In this document: one piece after another, positions 6,119 through 13,037 of the stretch | How the letters are laid out: every line of letters begins with the position of its first letter | Numbering within the stretch: position 1 is the stretch's first letter | IMG/VR virus record: IMGVR_UViG_3300036719_003459 | Location: 1-26,925 of that record | DNA from: a virus | Strand: one strand, 5' to 3' | Length of the DNA stretch: 26,925 nt | Notes under the pieces: generated by a model | Database searches by the model: none | What the model was told of the DNA's origin: nothing | Seen by the model: only the letters and a program-made list of their open reading frames with translations | Made by a program: the position numbers and the translations under genes

Positions 6119-7070
6119 CTTTTAACTCCTTTGTTAATTTAGTTATAAATATCTTTTCTGAATAAATTTCGTTGTAAGCCTTGAACGCATATTCACTTAC
6201 ATGATCGTAAAAAAGTTTATTTTCTTTTAAATGCTTTGCAACTCGCAATGCTTCCTGCATATTTCCTTTCGGAATTGTTAATTCGGGGAACAACAAACGT
6301 TGCGCATCGCAGCCTTCTGGGCTTTTATCATCATTTCTTCCCCAACCCAAACAAGGAATTTTTAACCTTGCACACGCTAATGAAAAACTTCCGGCAGCAA
6401 AAGTAGGCATTAGATTGATACCATATTTACGTTTATTCAATTCCAAGAACCATTGTTGCCAAGTCATGTAAGGTAAATGGTGTAAATCGACAATTCCATC
6501 TTCATTTTCTAACTTTCGACCCATTGACGGGGCAAATACTTGTTCGCCTAAAAATTGGGCTACAATAAACGAATCCATTCCTCCGTACCAACTACACATA
6601 TTTCCCGAAATAAGTGAACCTGAACGATTCTCGTGCGGAATAGCAGGGATTGAATCTTCAATTAACAAACTTGGAAGCGTATAAACTTTTTTATCCGGAA
6701 AAATACCTTTGAAATAAATAACATCTTGCTCGTTATGACAATAAATGAAATCTACTTCATTTAAAAACCCTAAGAATTGAAGTTGAGTTTCAATTGGGAA
6801 ATCTTGATATAGATTTGCTGGCCCTTCCTGCATCCAGCACCATTTTTCACAAATGTTTCTGTTTTCCCAGAAAAAATTAATTGCTTTCATGGGTTCTTTT
6901 TTAGGAACAATTATGAAACCAAATTCAAACCAAGAATCAATTTCTTTGCTTTGGTTAAAATTGAAATGTTCTGCATCTAACCCGACAATCCAGTTAGCAT
7001 CAGTTCTGCCACCTTGATTTCTGGCTAATTTTCCAGTAAATTGATTTTCAGTAAAAAATGCTATATACAT
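6108..7070 (-). CDS. Glycosyltransferase, GT-B fold
   Basis: 320 residues. The C-terminal half shows features of GT-B donor-binding domains. SGNMCSWYGGMDSFIVAQFL (about 150-170) resembles the start of the second Rossmann domain. INLMPTFAAGSFSLACARLK, followed by IPCLGWG, matches the loop where such enzymes grip the nucleotide-sugar and judge the chain position. The N-terminal half ends with IYCHNEQDVIYFKGIFPDKK, the usual linker strand. The donor sugar and acceptor are unknown. It is coupled to small genes on both sides. At 320 residues it is a little shorter than the typical 350-400 of the GT4 group. Confidence 0.7.
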   Translation of the reverse strand: MYIAFFTENQFTGKLARNQGGRTDANWIVGLDAEHFNFNQSKEIDSWFEFGFIIVPKKEPMKAINFFWENRNICEKWCWMQEGPANLYQDFPIETQLQFLGFLNEVDFIYCHNEQDVIYFKGIFPDKKVYTLPSLLIEDSIPAIPHENRSGSLISGNMCSWYGGMDSFIVAQFLGEQVFAPSMGRKLENEDGIVDLHHLPYMTWQQWFLELNKRKYGINLMPTFAAGSFSLACARLKIPCLGWGRNDDKSPEGCDAQRLLFPELTIPKGNMQEALRVAKHLKENKLFYDHVSEYAFKAYNEIYSEKIFITKLTKELKDEH

Positions 7071-7240
7071 GAAATTCCTGTTTCTAATGCTTCTCTAATT
7101 TGTTTTGCAGTATAACCTCGGATTGTGAGTTCATCCAAAAGTTCATATACTGAAACATAATCTAAATAATTTAGATTTTTTTGTTCAAACCATCTACCAT
7201 AATGCAATTTATTTCCATTGTTTGATTCTTTATTTTTCAT
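7061..7240 (-). CDS. Small hypothetical protein (59 aa)
   Basis: The ATG at 7240 overlaps the preceding stop (ATGA) and the frame ends in TAG at 7061, 10 bases inside the next gene. The product begins MKNKESNNGNKLHYGRWFEQ and has a helical, possibly helix-turn-helix-like centre (YELLDELTIRGYTAKQIREA). It is a plausible small DNA- or RNA-binding protein, but that rests only on the look of this segment. The TAG stop here indicates TAG is not recoded in this phage. Confidence 0.6.
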   Translation of the reverse strand: MKNKESNNGNKLHYGRWFEQKNLNYLDYVSVYELLDELTIRGYTAKQIREALETGISCI

Positions 7241-7614
7241 ATTATTTCAATTTTATCGTAAATACTACATTTAAAAATATTCGTAGGTTCGTTTGTGCAT
7301 AAATACGGAAAAGTACCAACTTCAAAATCTTTCAATTGAAATTCAAGCCCATTATCGTACTCATCATCACTAAAATTGATGTTTAAAATTTCAAATTCGT
7401 GTGCTTCTATTTTCATAGTTTCCAAATGAAGTTTTTGCCATTTTTGCGTATTATAGTTAAACTGATAACTGCCCATATTAGGTTCAGTCTGAAACGTTGT
7501 ATATTCAATATTTCGGTTTTTCGCCGTTGTTCGGTCTACCCAACTGAATTTATATAATCTTAGTTTCTTATTAATAAGATACGAGGTCAAAATTTCATGT
7601 ATAGACGTAATCAT
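7237..7614 (-). CDS. Hypothetical protein (125 aa)
   Basis: The start chosen is the ATG at 7614 (MITSIHEILTSYLINKKLRL), which follows the stop of the small membrane gene at 7616. An ATG at 7674 would add 20 residues but lies wholly inside that gene. The protein is beta-rich and acidic towards the end (NINFSDDEYDNGLEFQLKDF) with no motif I recognise. It ends in an ATGA junction. Confidence 0.65.
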   Translation of the reverse strand: MITSIHEILTSYLINKKLRLYKFSWVDRTTAKNRNIEYTTFQTEPNMGSYQFNYNTQKWQKLHLETMKIEAHEFEILNINFSDDEYDNGLEFQLKDFEVGTFPYLCTNEPTNIFKCSIYDKIEII

Positions 7615-7615
7615 A

Positions 7616-7771
7616 TCATCGTCTTTTGAAGTTAAATAATTCCTTCCAGTTATATGCAATAAAAGTTGAACCAACTCCTAATACAAAACTTTTGAAGTCA
7701 ATTCCGCCCATAATAAGGTCAAATCCAAAGGCTAAACCAAAAATAATCAAAAATGCTGGTTCTATTTTCAT
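7616..7771 (-). CDS. Small membrane protein (51 aa)
   Basis: Starts MKIEPAFLIIFGLAFGFDLI at the ATG at 7771, which overlaps the preceding stop (ATGA). It holds one clear membrane segment (about 5-22) and a second weaker one (GIDFKSFVLGVGSTFIAYNW), then a basic end (KRR). Its size and topology resemble small phage holin-like or inner-membrane proteins, but nothing specific identifies it as a holin. Confidence 0.6.
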   Translation of the reverse strand: MKIEPAFLIIFGLAFGFDLIMGGIDFKSFVLGVGSTFIAYNWKELFNFKRR

Positions 7772-8025
7772 TTTAAAAATTCTTTTATTGTTTTAATTAA
7801 AGGTTCTCTTTCTCTAAAATCTTGACATAACTTCATTTCTTTATTTAACCAAATAACCAATATGTATCTTCCTTCATGTTCATCGTTTTCATAATAATCA
7901 TCTAAATAAAAATGTAAGCCTTCTTTCCAACCAAATTGATAAAAAATGGATGAATCAACGGTATATCGCTCTCCTTTCAAATAATCAAATTGCGCAAGTT
8001 CTTTAAGTTGTTCTAATAAAGACAT
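7768..8025 (-). CDS. Hypothetical protein (85 aa)
   Basis: Begins MSLLEQLKELAQFDYLKGER, then an aromatic and acidic middle (EGLHFYLDDYYENDEHEGRY) and a helical end (LIKTIKEFLK). The ATG at 8025 lies 13 bases inside the preceding deacetylase-like gene. No family recognised. ATGA-coupled to the small membrane gene downstream. Confidence 0.65.
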   Translation of the reverse strand: MSLLEQLKELAQFDYLKGERYTVDSSIFYQFGWKEGLHFYLDDYYENDEHEGRYILVIWLNKEMKLCQDFREREPLIKTIKEFLK

Positions 8026-8702
8026 TCTTTTAAAAATTTAGGTTCCACCGTATAATTTTCAAATAAATAAGTTAAACTCGTCCGCAATTGCGCATAATTT
8101 TGTTCATTCCAGACATTATGATTGTGTTTACCTGCAATATGACTTTGAAACATAATCATATCGTGATTATGAATGGAAATATTTTCTTGGTGAATTCCGT
8201 CGTGGCCAAAGAATGTTTTACATTGCCATTCCAAATTGTTATTATGCTGATAATGAAGTGCTACATATTTGAATTTGCTTTGTAATTCATATTTTGATTC
8301 TGGCGAACATAACCATCCCGGATTACGATGTCCCATTTCAGATAAATCAAATCCGCATTCAGCCCATTCATTCTCCATTAACGAAATTCTTTCTTGTATT
8401 TGTTTTGAATCTCGCAATTCAGCCCACTCGCACTCTCCATAAAGTTTAGGGTCAGAAGTCATGTGGAAGTGGCCGTGGGTGCAAATTTCTGTGAACGAAA
8501 GACTTGCAAGTTCTTGAATCCAACTTTTATCTTTACTAATGGGATATTCGCGGTGGTAACAAGAAGGAACGAAAATATTGAATTTACAGCCAAATTCTTC
8601 ATTCAAACTTCTAAACCATTTTTCCGCAGGTTCTCCAAGTAATCGGTAGCCTTTTTTGGGATTTATGTCATCTACTGCTATATTTAATTTAAACTGGCTC
8701 AT
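8013..8702 (-). CDS. Polysaccharide deacetylase-like protein (NodB-homology type)
   Basis: 229 residues from the ATG at 8702 (MSQFKLNIAVDDINPKKGYR); the frame is open further upstream but that part overlaps the neighbouring gene and reads poorly. AVDDINP fits the first motif (T-F-D-D) that holds the catalytic aspartate and a metal ligand. EICTHGHFHMTSDP fits the H-x-x-x-H metal motif. GHRNPGWLCSPES fits the R-x-P motif, and FQSHIAGKHNH near the end the final histidine motif. Such enzymes remove acetyl groups from sugars using a divalent metal. The family also contains proteins of other function, so the substrate is open; it sits among glycosyltransferases, which fits glycan editing. Confidence 0.7.
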   Translation of the reverse strand: MSQFKLNIAVDDINPKKGYRLLGEPAEKWFRSLNEEFGCKFNIFVPSCYHREYPISKDKSWIQELASLSFTEICTHGHFHMTSDPKLYGECEWAELRDSKQIQERISLMENEWAECGFDLSEMGHRNPGWLCSPESKYELQSKFKYVALHYQHNNNLEWQCKTFFGHDGIHQENISIHNHDMIMFQSHIAGKHNHNVWNEQNYAQLRTSLTYLFENYTVEPKFLKECLY

Positions 8703-8994
8703 GTCTAAAACTTTCCTTACTATGAATATAACAATGAAAAACGGTTTTAATCCAAGGACAAACATTTATGTCATTGGCAAACCAAATGCCTTCTTGACCG
8801 TGAGAGAATATAATGCAATTATCATGCTCCTCACGAATATGTTTCCAAGATTTGTCACTCTCAATATTTAACAACCACTTTTCAAACAAATCTGCCCATT
8901 CTTTGTAATTAGGACTTATAAACATAGTGTCATCATCTGGGCAATCGTTTGAAAAATAAATCGCCTCAAACAGTTTTTCTTGATATTTGGTCAT
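8689..8994 (-). CDS. Hypothetical protein (101 aa)
   Basis: Starts MTKYQEKLFEAIYFSNDCPD at the ATG at 8994 and overlaps the deacetylase-like gene by 14 bases. It is rich in Trp, Asp and Glu (YKEWADLFEKWLLNIESDKSW), with a beta-rich second half (DNCIIFSHGQEGIWFAN). No metal or nucleotide motif is visible. Function unknown. Confidence 0.65.
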   Translation of the reverse strand: MTKYQEKLFEAIYFSNDCPDDDTMFISPNYKEWADLFEKWLLNIESDKSWKHIREEHDNCIIFSHGQEGIWFANDINVCPWIKTVFHCYIHSKESFRHEPV

Positions 8995-9003
8995 AAATTT
9001 AAT

Positions 9004-9285
9004 TTATCGTGCAAATAATATGATAGCAGGTTGAACGTTGTTATGTTTATCAATTACTTCTTGGATTTCATCCGATAAATCATCAGCATCTTCATTAATA
9101 TACCAAATTAATTCATTATCATTCATAGCAAATCGATCGTTAGAATCCAAAACGACTGAATTATCTTTACTGATAAAATCATGAACTCCGGTTCTGCCAT
9201 ATTGATCATATGCATATAAAACAGCGGCTTCTGGGTCGCATTTTTGAAGTTCTGAAATTAAATCTTTAACTTTAATGGTTTGCAT
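9004..9285 (-). CDS. Conserved phage-type hypothetical protein (93 aa)
   Basis: The opening MQTIKVKDLISELQKCDPEA has the pattern (T-V-K-D-L-I-x-x-L-x-x-x-D-P-x-A-x-V) that starts many small phage and prophage proteins of unknown role. The remainder is acidic (INEDADDLSDEIQEVIDKHN). The ATG at 9285 lies inside the preceding gene by 14 bases. Confidence 0.65.
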   Translation of the reverse strand: MQTIKVKDLISELQKCDPEAAVLYAYDQYGRTGVHDFISKDNSVVLDSNDRFAMNDNELIWYINEDADDLSDEIQEVIDKHNNVQPAIILFAR

Positions 9286-9691
9286 TTATTTCTTTAATTT
9301 TTTGTTCTCTTAAATTTTGCAATTTTTTAATTTGATGGTCAATTTCAATTATATCAGAATGTAGAAATACATATCGAAATTCAAACTCATTGAAATTATA
9401 CCAATCATCATGTTGAACAACGATCGTTAATTCTGAATCTTTTTTGTTGTACCGATTAAACTCGCAAAAGTGAACTAAGTTTTTTGTCGGTGTAATTTGA
9501 AACCCTCGACTGCATAGCCAATCAGCATCTTCCAACCTAAATGTCACGGCTCTGAACTGTCTATCAAATAATGACTTATACGATTGTTCAAATGCGCTGT
9601 TAAAGGTATAATCTTGGGGTTCAAGGGTTCGGGTTTTGAAATCTTTGATTGTAATTGTTTTCCAAGGTAAATCTTGCGGATTTATAAGCAT
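9272..9691 (-). CDS. Hypothetical protein (139 aa)
   Basis: Begins MLINPQDLPWKTITIKDFKT and ends with a basic helix (IDHQIKKLQNLREQKIKEIN) that looks like a short coiled coil. The centre is beta-rich and aromatic (LVHFCEFNRYNKKDSELTIV). No family recognised. It follows the gene upstream with a four-base gap. Confidence 0.65.
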   Translation of the reverse strand: MLINPQDLPWKTITIKDFKTRTLEPQDYTFNSAFEQSYKSLFDRQFRAVTFRLEDADWLCSRGFQITPTKNLVHFCEFNRYNKKDSELTIVVQHDDWYNFNEFEFRYVFLHSDIIEIDHQIKKLQNLREQKIKEINANH

Positions 9692-9695
9692 AATT

Positions 9696-9923
9696 TCAAT
9701 TATTGTTATTTTTAATTTGTTCTAACTTTGATGCAAATAAGGCTACTTCCCAACCAATTTCTTCAACAAATTCACCTACTACTTTACAATAACCTAACCC
9801 ATTGTTTTGACAATACATTTCTGCTTCTTGCCAATTTAAGGCTTCAATGTTCGGGCCTTGCCAAACTTTTAATTCACCGTCATTTGGATCAATAGCACGA
9901 ATTTCAGTTGTAAATTTCTTCAT
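9696..9923 (-). CDS. Conserved small phage protein (75 aa)
   Basis: The text MKKFTTEIRAIDPNDGELKV with NWQEAEMYCQNNGLGYCKVV resembles a small protein I have seen in many tailed phages, in which a beta-hairpin is followed by a helix and the Y-C-Q-x-N-G-L-G-Y phrase. Its function is not known. The start at 9923 and the previous gene's stop share bases (TAATG). Confidence 0.65.
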   Translation of the reverse strand: MKKFTTEIRAIDPNDGELKVWQGPNIEALNWQEAEMYCQNNGLGYCKVVGEFVEEIGWEVALFASKLEQIKNNNN

Positions 9924-10198
9924 TAAACATAACCTTCGTTTTCTTTCATAAATTCTTTTCGGGTTATTGCAATTATGGGTAAATTATCCAAATATGACAA
10001 ATCAGGATCGGCTTCCAATTTAGTCTTCCAACATTGTTCTACTTCATTGAATTCAAAGTCAACGCCCCACTCTCCAGCAGGTCGCCAATAATAATATCCC
10101 GAATCCGAAGCAAAATAATTGTGCTGCCTTCGTTCCAACCTCATTGCGGTTCCGGTCGGGGAACCTATACGAACGTATTTGGGCGGTTTATTTTTCAT
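9923..10198 (-). CDS. Hypothetical protein (91 aa)
   Basis: Begins MKNKPPKYVRIGSPTGTAMR, with an aromatic centre (DSGYYYWRPAGEWGVDFEFN) and a closing helix. It is three bases downstream of the small membrane gene at 10202. No motif recognised. Confidence 0.6.
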   Translation of the reverse strand: MKNKPPKYVRIGSPTGTAMRLERRQHNYFASDSGYYYWRPAGEWGVDFEFNEVEQCWKTKLEADPDLSYLDNLPIIAITRKEFMKENEGYV

Positions 10199-10201
10199 CT
10201 G

Positions 10202-10363
10202 CTATTTAAAATGACTTTTTATCCAGTTTAAAATGTTATTGTAATTTAAAATAGTCAGCATCAAAATAAACCACACTACACTCCAAATTTCATATTGAAA
10301 TGAACCTTCAAATGCAAACAATACTCCTAAAAAATAAAATAGTATAGCAATAATGTTTTTCAT
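10202..10363 (-). CDS. Small membrane protein (53 aa)
   Basis: The ATG at 10363 overlaps the stop of the glycosyltransferase (ATGA) and the frame ends in TAG. Two hydrophobic segments are visible, IIAILFYFLGVLFAF and WSVVWFILMLTILNY, followed by a basic end (WIKSHFK). It is one of at least six membrane proteins of 45-75 residues in the window. Function unknown. Confidence 0.6.
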   Translation of the reverse strand: MKNIIAILFYFLGVLFAFEGSFQYEIWSVVWFILMLTILNYNNILNWIKSHFK

Positions 10364-11382
10364 AGTGACTTCGATTTTACCTGTTTAAACAATGTTTCAA
10401 GATTATGTTTCGATTTTTCTTCTAATTCAACCCACCAGTTTCCTTTTTTTTCAGCATTACAAATTCCAGTTGGATTATCTTCATTTAAGATAAACTTTCG
10501 TTTTTGTGGGTGTCTACGGTTATGAACCCGTAAAATGTTTTTGAAATTGAACTGAACAAAGTCATCTCCCATAATCCGTTTGGCGATTCTTAAAATTGAT
10601 TCATCTTCGCCGTGATGGATTAATGAATGGGGCAAAGTTACTCCCGATTTTAAAAGTTCACTTGTAAAAACCAAACAACTTCCATCGGCCTTGGGTTCAG
10701 TCAATGCTTGGACTTGAATTTTATCGGGACTGATATTATTTATTTCATTCATTTGTTCTAAGGACATATAAGATTTTTCAGAGGCAGGATTGTTAAAAAT
10801 CCAATTTTCATCATCTTGATATGGAATTGATTCAAATAAAGGATGCGTTATCACGTCCCAACTTTTGTCCCAATTCTTTCTTCCGGCAAAGTTAGCAACA
10901 TATTTGGGATATTGGCCGGAAACTTGTTCATGTAAAGTTTCCAAAGCAAATAACGTTTGTTTGGGCCATAGAGAATCCACCTCGTTCCAACAAATAAAGT
11001 CATGTGTATTGGTATATTTCCAACATATATCTCTGCGAGAGTGTGCAATATTATAAAAAGGAACATCATCAAAAATATATGAAATCTTCACATCCAATTC
11101 AGATGGTAGTTTACCCCATATCTTTCCAAATTGTTCTTTAAATAAAATAAAACCATAGTATTCGTTTATAAATACTCTGCCATTTCCATGCTGTTCATAA
11201 AATTTATACCAATCTATTTTTTCAAATTTTTGCTGAAAATTAAAACATAAATCTATTGTAATATTTTGTTTATTAGTTATTGGTTCAGTCATCTGAATCA
11301 GAGATTGAATATGTTCATTGAACATTCCAATTTCATAAAATTGAATTAACGACGAAAATACATATTTATTATTTAATTGCAT
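10360..11382 (-). CDS. Glycosyltransferase-like protein (GT-A type) next to a homing cassette
   Basis: 340 residues. DFICWNEVDSLWPKQTLFAL (about 130-150) has the look of a GT-A metal loop followed by the conserved proline and helix. SLIHHGEDESILRIAKRI resembles the E-D catalytic region of GT2 enzymes. The first 45 residues align with the orphan fragment at 12351-12470 (17 of 38 identical, no gap), so this gene probably received a replacement 5' end when the homing cassette entered. By eye the first 280 bases are more AT-rich than the rest. Its start overlaps the endonuclease gene by 14 bases. Substrate unknown. Confidence 0.65.
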   Translation of the reverse strand: MQLNNKYVFSSLIQFYEIGMFNEHIQSLIQMTEPITNKQNITIDLCFNFQQKFEKIDWYKFYEQHGNGRVFINEYYGFILFKEQFGKIWGKLPSELDVKISYIFDDVPFYNIAHSRRDICWKYTNTHDFICWNEVDSLWPKQTLFALETLHEQVSGQYPKYVANFAGRKNWDKSWDVITHPLFESIPYQDDENWIFNNPASEKSYMSLEQMNEINNISPDKIQVQALTEPKADGSCLVFTSELLKSGVTLPHSLIHHGEDESILRIAKRIMGDDFVQFNFKNILRVHNRRHPQKRKFILNEDNPTGICNAEKKGNWWVELEEKSKHNLETLFKQVKSKSL

Positions 11383-12166
11383 ATTTTTTTATTATTCTAT
11401 ATGTATGACTTAAATCATAATTTAACAACTGGGATATTTCTTTTGGTGTTTTTCCGCTATTGTATAATTCTAAACATTGAATTTTTATATTTTGAGATTT
11501 TTCATGAGAATTGTTATGATTAATATCAATTCGATCCCATTTTCGTTCGAGTAATGGGAGTTTCAGTGCAGTTAAATTAGTCTTAAGAGTTTTTAATTCT
11601 GAATTAACACCCAATCGCAAAAAACTCATATCTCCCCATATATGTATGGTACTTCTATTTGAAATATATTTTTTAAAAAATTCAAGAATATGTACCCAAT
11701 TTTTATGTATTGCTATTGATAAAAATACTCTTTTATCGGACTTAGGTGTCTTGACAATTGATCCGTCCCCGTCTATATAACCTGCAATAAGTGATAATAT
11801 TTGGTTCTTATTAAAATTGCTCTCATAGTCATTTATATCGGGCGGATTATACGTTTTATTCGGTTTAATGTGAAATTTATTTACTATTTGTTTAACTACA
11901 ATCTTGTCGCAAAAACGAATGCGACAACTGGTATTATTACTTGTCTTGGTTTTAACTTCTCTATGATCGATTTCATTTTTAAAATTTACAAATTTTTTAA
12001 ATTTAAACAAATGATCATAATCTTTATTATTTATTTCTAATGACATTTGTTGGGAATTTTGCGAAAACCAACCATCCGCTAACAGAAATCCGACCCAATA
12101 AAATGATTCGTTATCGTTTTCCAATAGTTTAGTCAAATCATAATTTGTTTCTTTTTCTTGTTTCAT
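11369..12166 (-). CDS. LAGLIDADG homing endonuclease
   Basis: 265 residues. Two LAGLIDADG helices are visible: FYWVGFLLADGW (about 22-33) and LIAGYIDGDGSI (about 127-138). The acidic residue at the end of each would bind the catalytic metal, so it should act as a monomer that cuts a long asymmetric site. A C-terminal helix-turn-helix (KTPKEISQLLNYDLSHTYRI) adds DNA contact. It is free-standing: it has its own start and lies between an orphan 5' fragment and a complete target-like gene. Its start lies 29 bases inside the RHH gene upstream, in the +1 frame, so its translation is probably coupled to that gene. Confidence 0.88.
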   Translation of the reverse strand: MKQEKETNYDLTKLLENDNESFYWVGFLLADGWFSQNSQQMSLEINNKDYDHLFKFKKFVNFKNEIDHREVKTKTSNNTSCRIRFCDKIVVKQIVNKFHIKPNKTYNPPDINDYESNFNKNQILSLIAGYIDGDGSIVKTPKSDKRVFLSIAIHKNWVHILEFFKKYISNRSTIHIWGDMSFLRLGVNSELKTLKTNLTALKLPLLERKWDRIDINHNNSHEKSQNIKIQCLELYNSGKTPKEISQLLNYDLSHTYRIIKKYAIK

Positions 12167-12317
12167 TTTTTTGAATTTCCTTTATAGTTTTTATAAGAAG
12201 ATTGCTAACAAATTGATTAACTTTTAGAGAATTCTGTTTACAATATTCTTTAACAATCGAATGACATTCAACTGACACTCTAAAACTTTTCAATTCATCG
12301 ATTTCTTCTTGTTTCAT
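12138..12317 (-). CDS. Ribbon-helix-helix (Arc/MetJ-type) protein, cassette 1
   Basis: 59 residues from the ATG at 12317. A beta strand (LKSFRVSVE) is followed by two helices (HSIVKEYCKQN and VNQFVSNLLIKTIKEIQ), the RHH plan, in which the strand of a dimer reads DNA. It aligns with the protein at 24840-25007: shared MKQ start, YCK-x-N-x-LK core, then FV-x-x-x-LI-x-T. Both sit directly before, and overlap by 29 bases, a homing endonuclease. It probably represses its own promoter and so limits endonuclease dose; an antitoxin-like role is an alternative. Its leader (12318-12342) is nearly identical to that of the second copy. Confidence 0.75.
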   Translation of the reverse strand: MKQEEIDELKSFRVSVECHSIVKEYCKQNSLKVNQFVSNLLIKTIKEIQKNETRKRNKL

Positions 12318-12342
12318 ATACTATAAGTATCCAAAATTTTAC
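12318..12342 (-). promoter_or_regulatory. Conserved leader/operator of homing cassette 1
   Basis: On the minus strand the bases before the ATG read GTAAAATTTTGG then ATACTTATAGTAT. The same block, with one substitution and a shorter 3' end, precedes the RHH gene of cassette 2. It contains a perfect inverted repeat, ATACT-ATA-AGTAT (12318-12330), touching the start codon. Conservation beyond that of the genes, and position, suggest a promoter with an RHH operator. No TAnnTTTG box is present. Confidence 0.55.
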
Positions 12343-12350
12343 AAAAAAAG

Positions 12351-12470
12351 TTACAAATTATTTTCAATTCCTTCCAACATTTGTTGGCAAGAACGTAAAT
12401 GCTTATCCAACATTTCAATTTCGTAAAACTGAACTTGGGTTCCGATGAGGTAAGTGTTTTTTAATTTCAT
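12351..12470 (-). pseudogene. Orphaned 5' fragment of a glycosyltransferase gene
   Basis: An ATG at 12470 opens 39 codons (MKLKNTYLIGTQVQFYEIEM, then LDKHLRSCQQMLEGIENNL) and stops just before the homing cassette leader. It aligns without gaps to residues 1-38 of the glycosyltransferase-like protein at 10360-11382: shared M-x-L-x-N-x-Y, QFYEI, H, QM and N positions, 17 of 38 identical. It looks like the original gene start, cut off by insertion of the RHH-LAGLIDADG cassette, while the cassette brought a diverged replacement start. It may still be translated. Confidence 0.7.
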
Positions 12471-12472
12471 TT

Positions 12473-12733
12473 TTAAATCATTTTACAGCCAGAATAGGCT
12501 TCATAATTGTAAAGATTGGGGGCATAATGAAGATATTCTTCATGAACTGCATAATTAATCACTTCTCCGTTTGACAAACGTTCTGATTTCCATTCCCATT
12601 GGCCGTATTCATTACGTTGCGGCACTGTCAAAACTTTGGTTTTTATACAGCAACCATATTCATATTCGTAATGAATATCGCCAATTTTTATGCCTTGAAC
12701 CTCGACATCACCCTTTGTAAAAATTCTATTCAT
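12473..12733 (-). CDS. Hypothetical protein (86 aa)
   Basis: Begins MNRIFTKGDVEVQGIKIGDI and is rich in Tyr and Trp, with YGCCIKTKVLTVPQRNEYGQ in the centre and HYAPNLYNYEAYSGCKMI at the end. It reads as a small beta-sheet domain of phage type; no family recognised. It starts 8 bases inside the exported protein upstream and ends two bases before the orphan fragment. Confidence 0.65.
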   Translation of the reverse strand: MNRIFTKGDVEVQGIKIGDIHYEYEYGCCIKTKVLTVPQRNEYGQWEWKSERLSNGEVINYAVHEEYLHYAPNLYNYEAYSGCKMI

Positions 12734-13037
12734 TTTTCAGTATTTTTATCGTTTGAATTATTTCACCAGTAAATATCTTTTTTCTAACTAAGAAAACTTG
12801 TCCGGGCCGAACCTCAAAGTGAAATTCAGTATCATGGTAAATCCATTGCCATGAATAAATGTCATCACTACTGGGGTTTATTTGCTTAACTTTAACCCGT
12901 TTAATTCCATAAGGCGGTATATTGATATAATTGTCGTTTAACAATATTTCACCTGCTTCCGAATTAACTTTAAAGGTTTGGGCATTTGAGTTTAACCAAA
13001 GACAAATAAATACAAAACTAAACAGTTTCCTCATCAT
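12726..13037 (-). CDS. Exported periplasmic hypothetical protein
   Basis: 103 residues. The N-terminus MMRKLFSFVFICLWLNSNAQ is a typical signal peptide: basic start, hydrophobic core and a cleavage site after N-A-Q or S-N-A, the form common in Bacteroidota. There is no lipobox cysteine at the site. The mature part is beta-rich (GIKRVKVKQINPSS, YHDTEFHFEVRPGQVFLVRK). A phage protein sent to the periplasm may act in lysis, superinfection exclusion or envelope change; none is shown by the sequence. Confidence 0.7.
   Translation of the reverse strand: MMRKLFSFVFICLWLNSNAQTFKVNSEAGEILLNDNYINIPPYGIKRVKVKQINPSSDDIYSWQWIYHDTEFHFEVRPGQVFLVRKKIFTGEIIQTIKILKNE

Noticed and set aside
7061-10204. Recoding of TAG stop codons, known in some large phages
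   Set aside because: TAG ends the genes at 7061 and 10202, right at the next gene boundary, and TGA and TAA are used as stops throughout.
10851-11072. Second minus-strand frame inside the glycosyltransferase-like gene
   Set aside because: It is contained wholly in another frame of that gene and shows no start signal or domain.
11369-12350. Group I intron or intein at cassette 1
   Set aside because: No splice-core structure was noticed, the downstream gene has its own start and complete N-terminus, and the upstream fragment ends in a stop; this fits a free-standing homing gene better.
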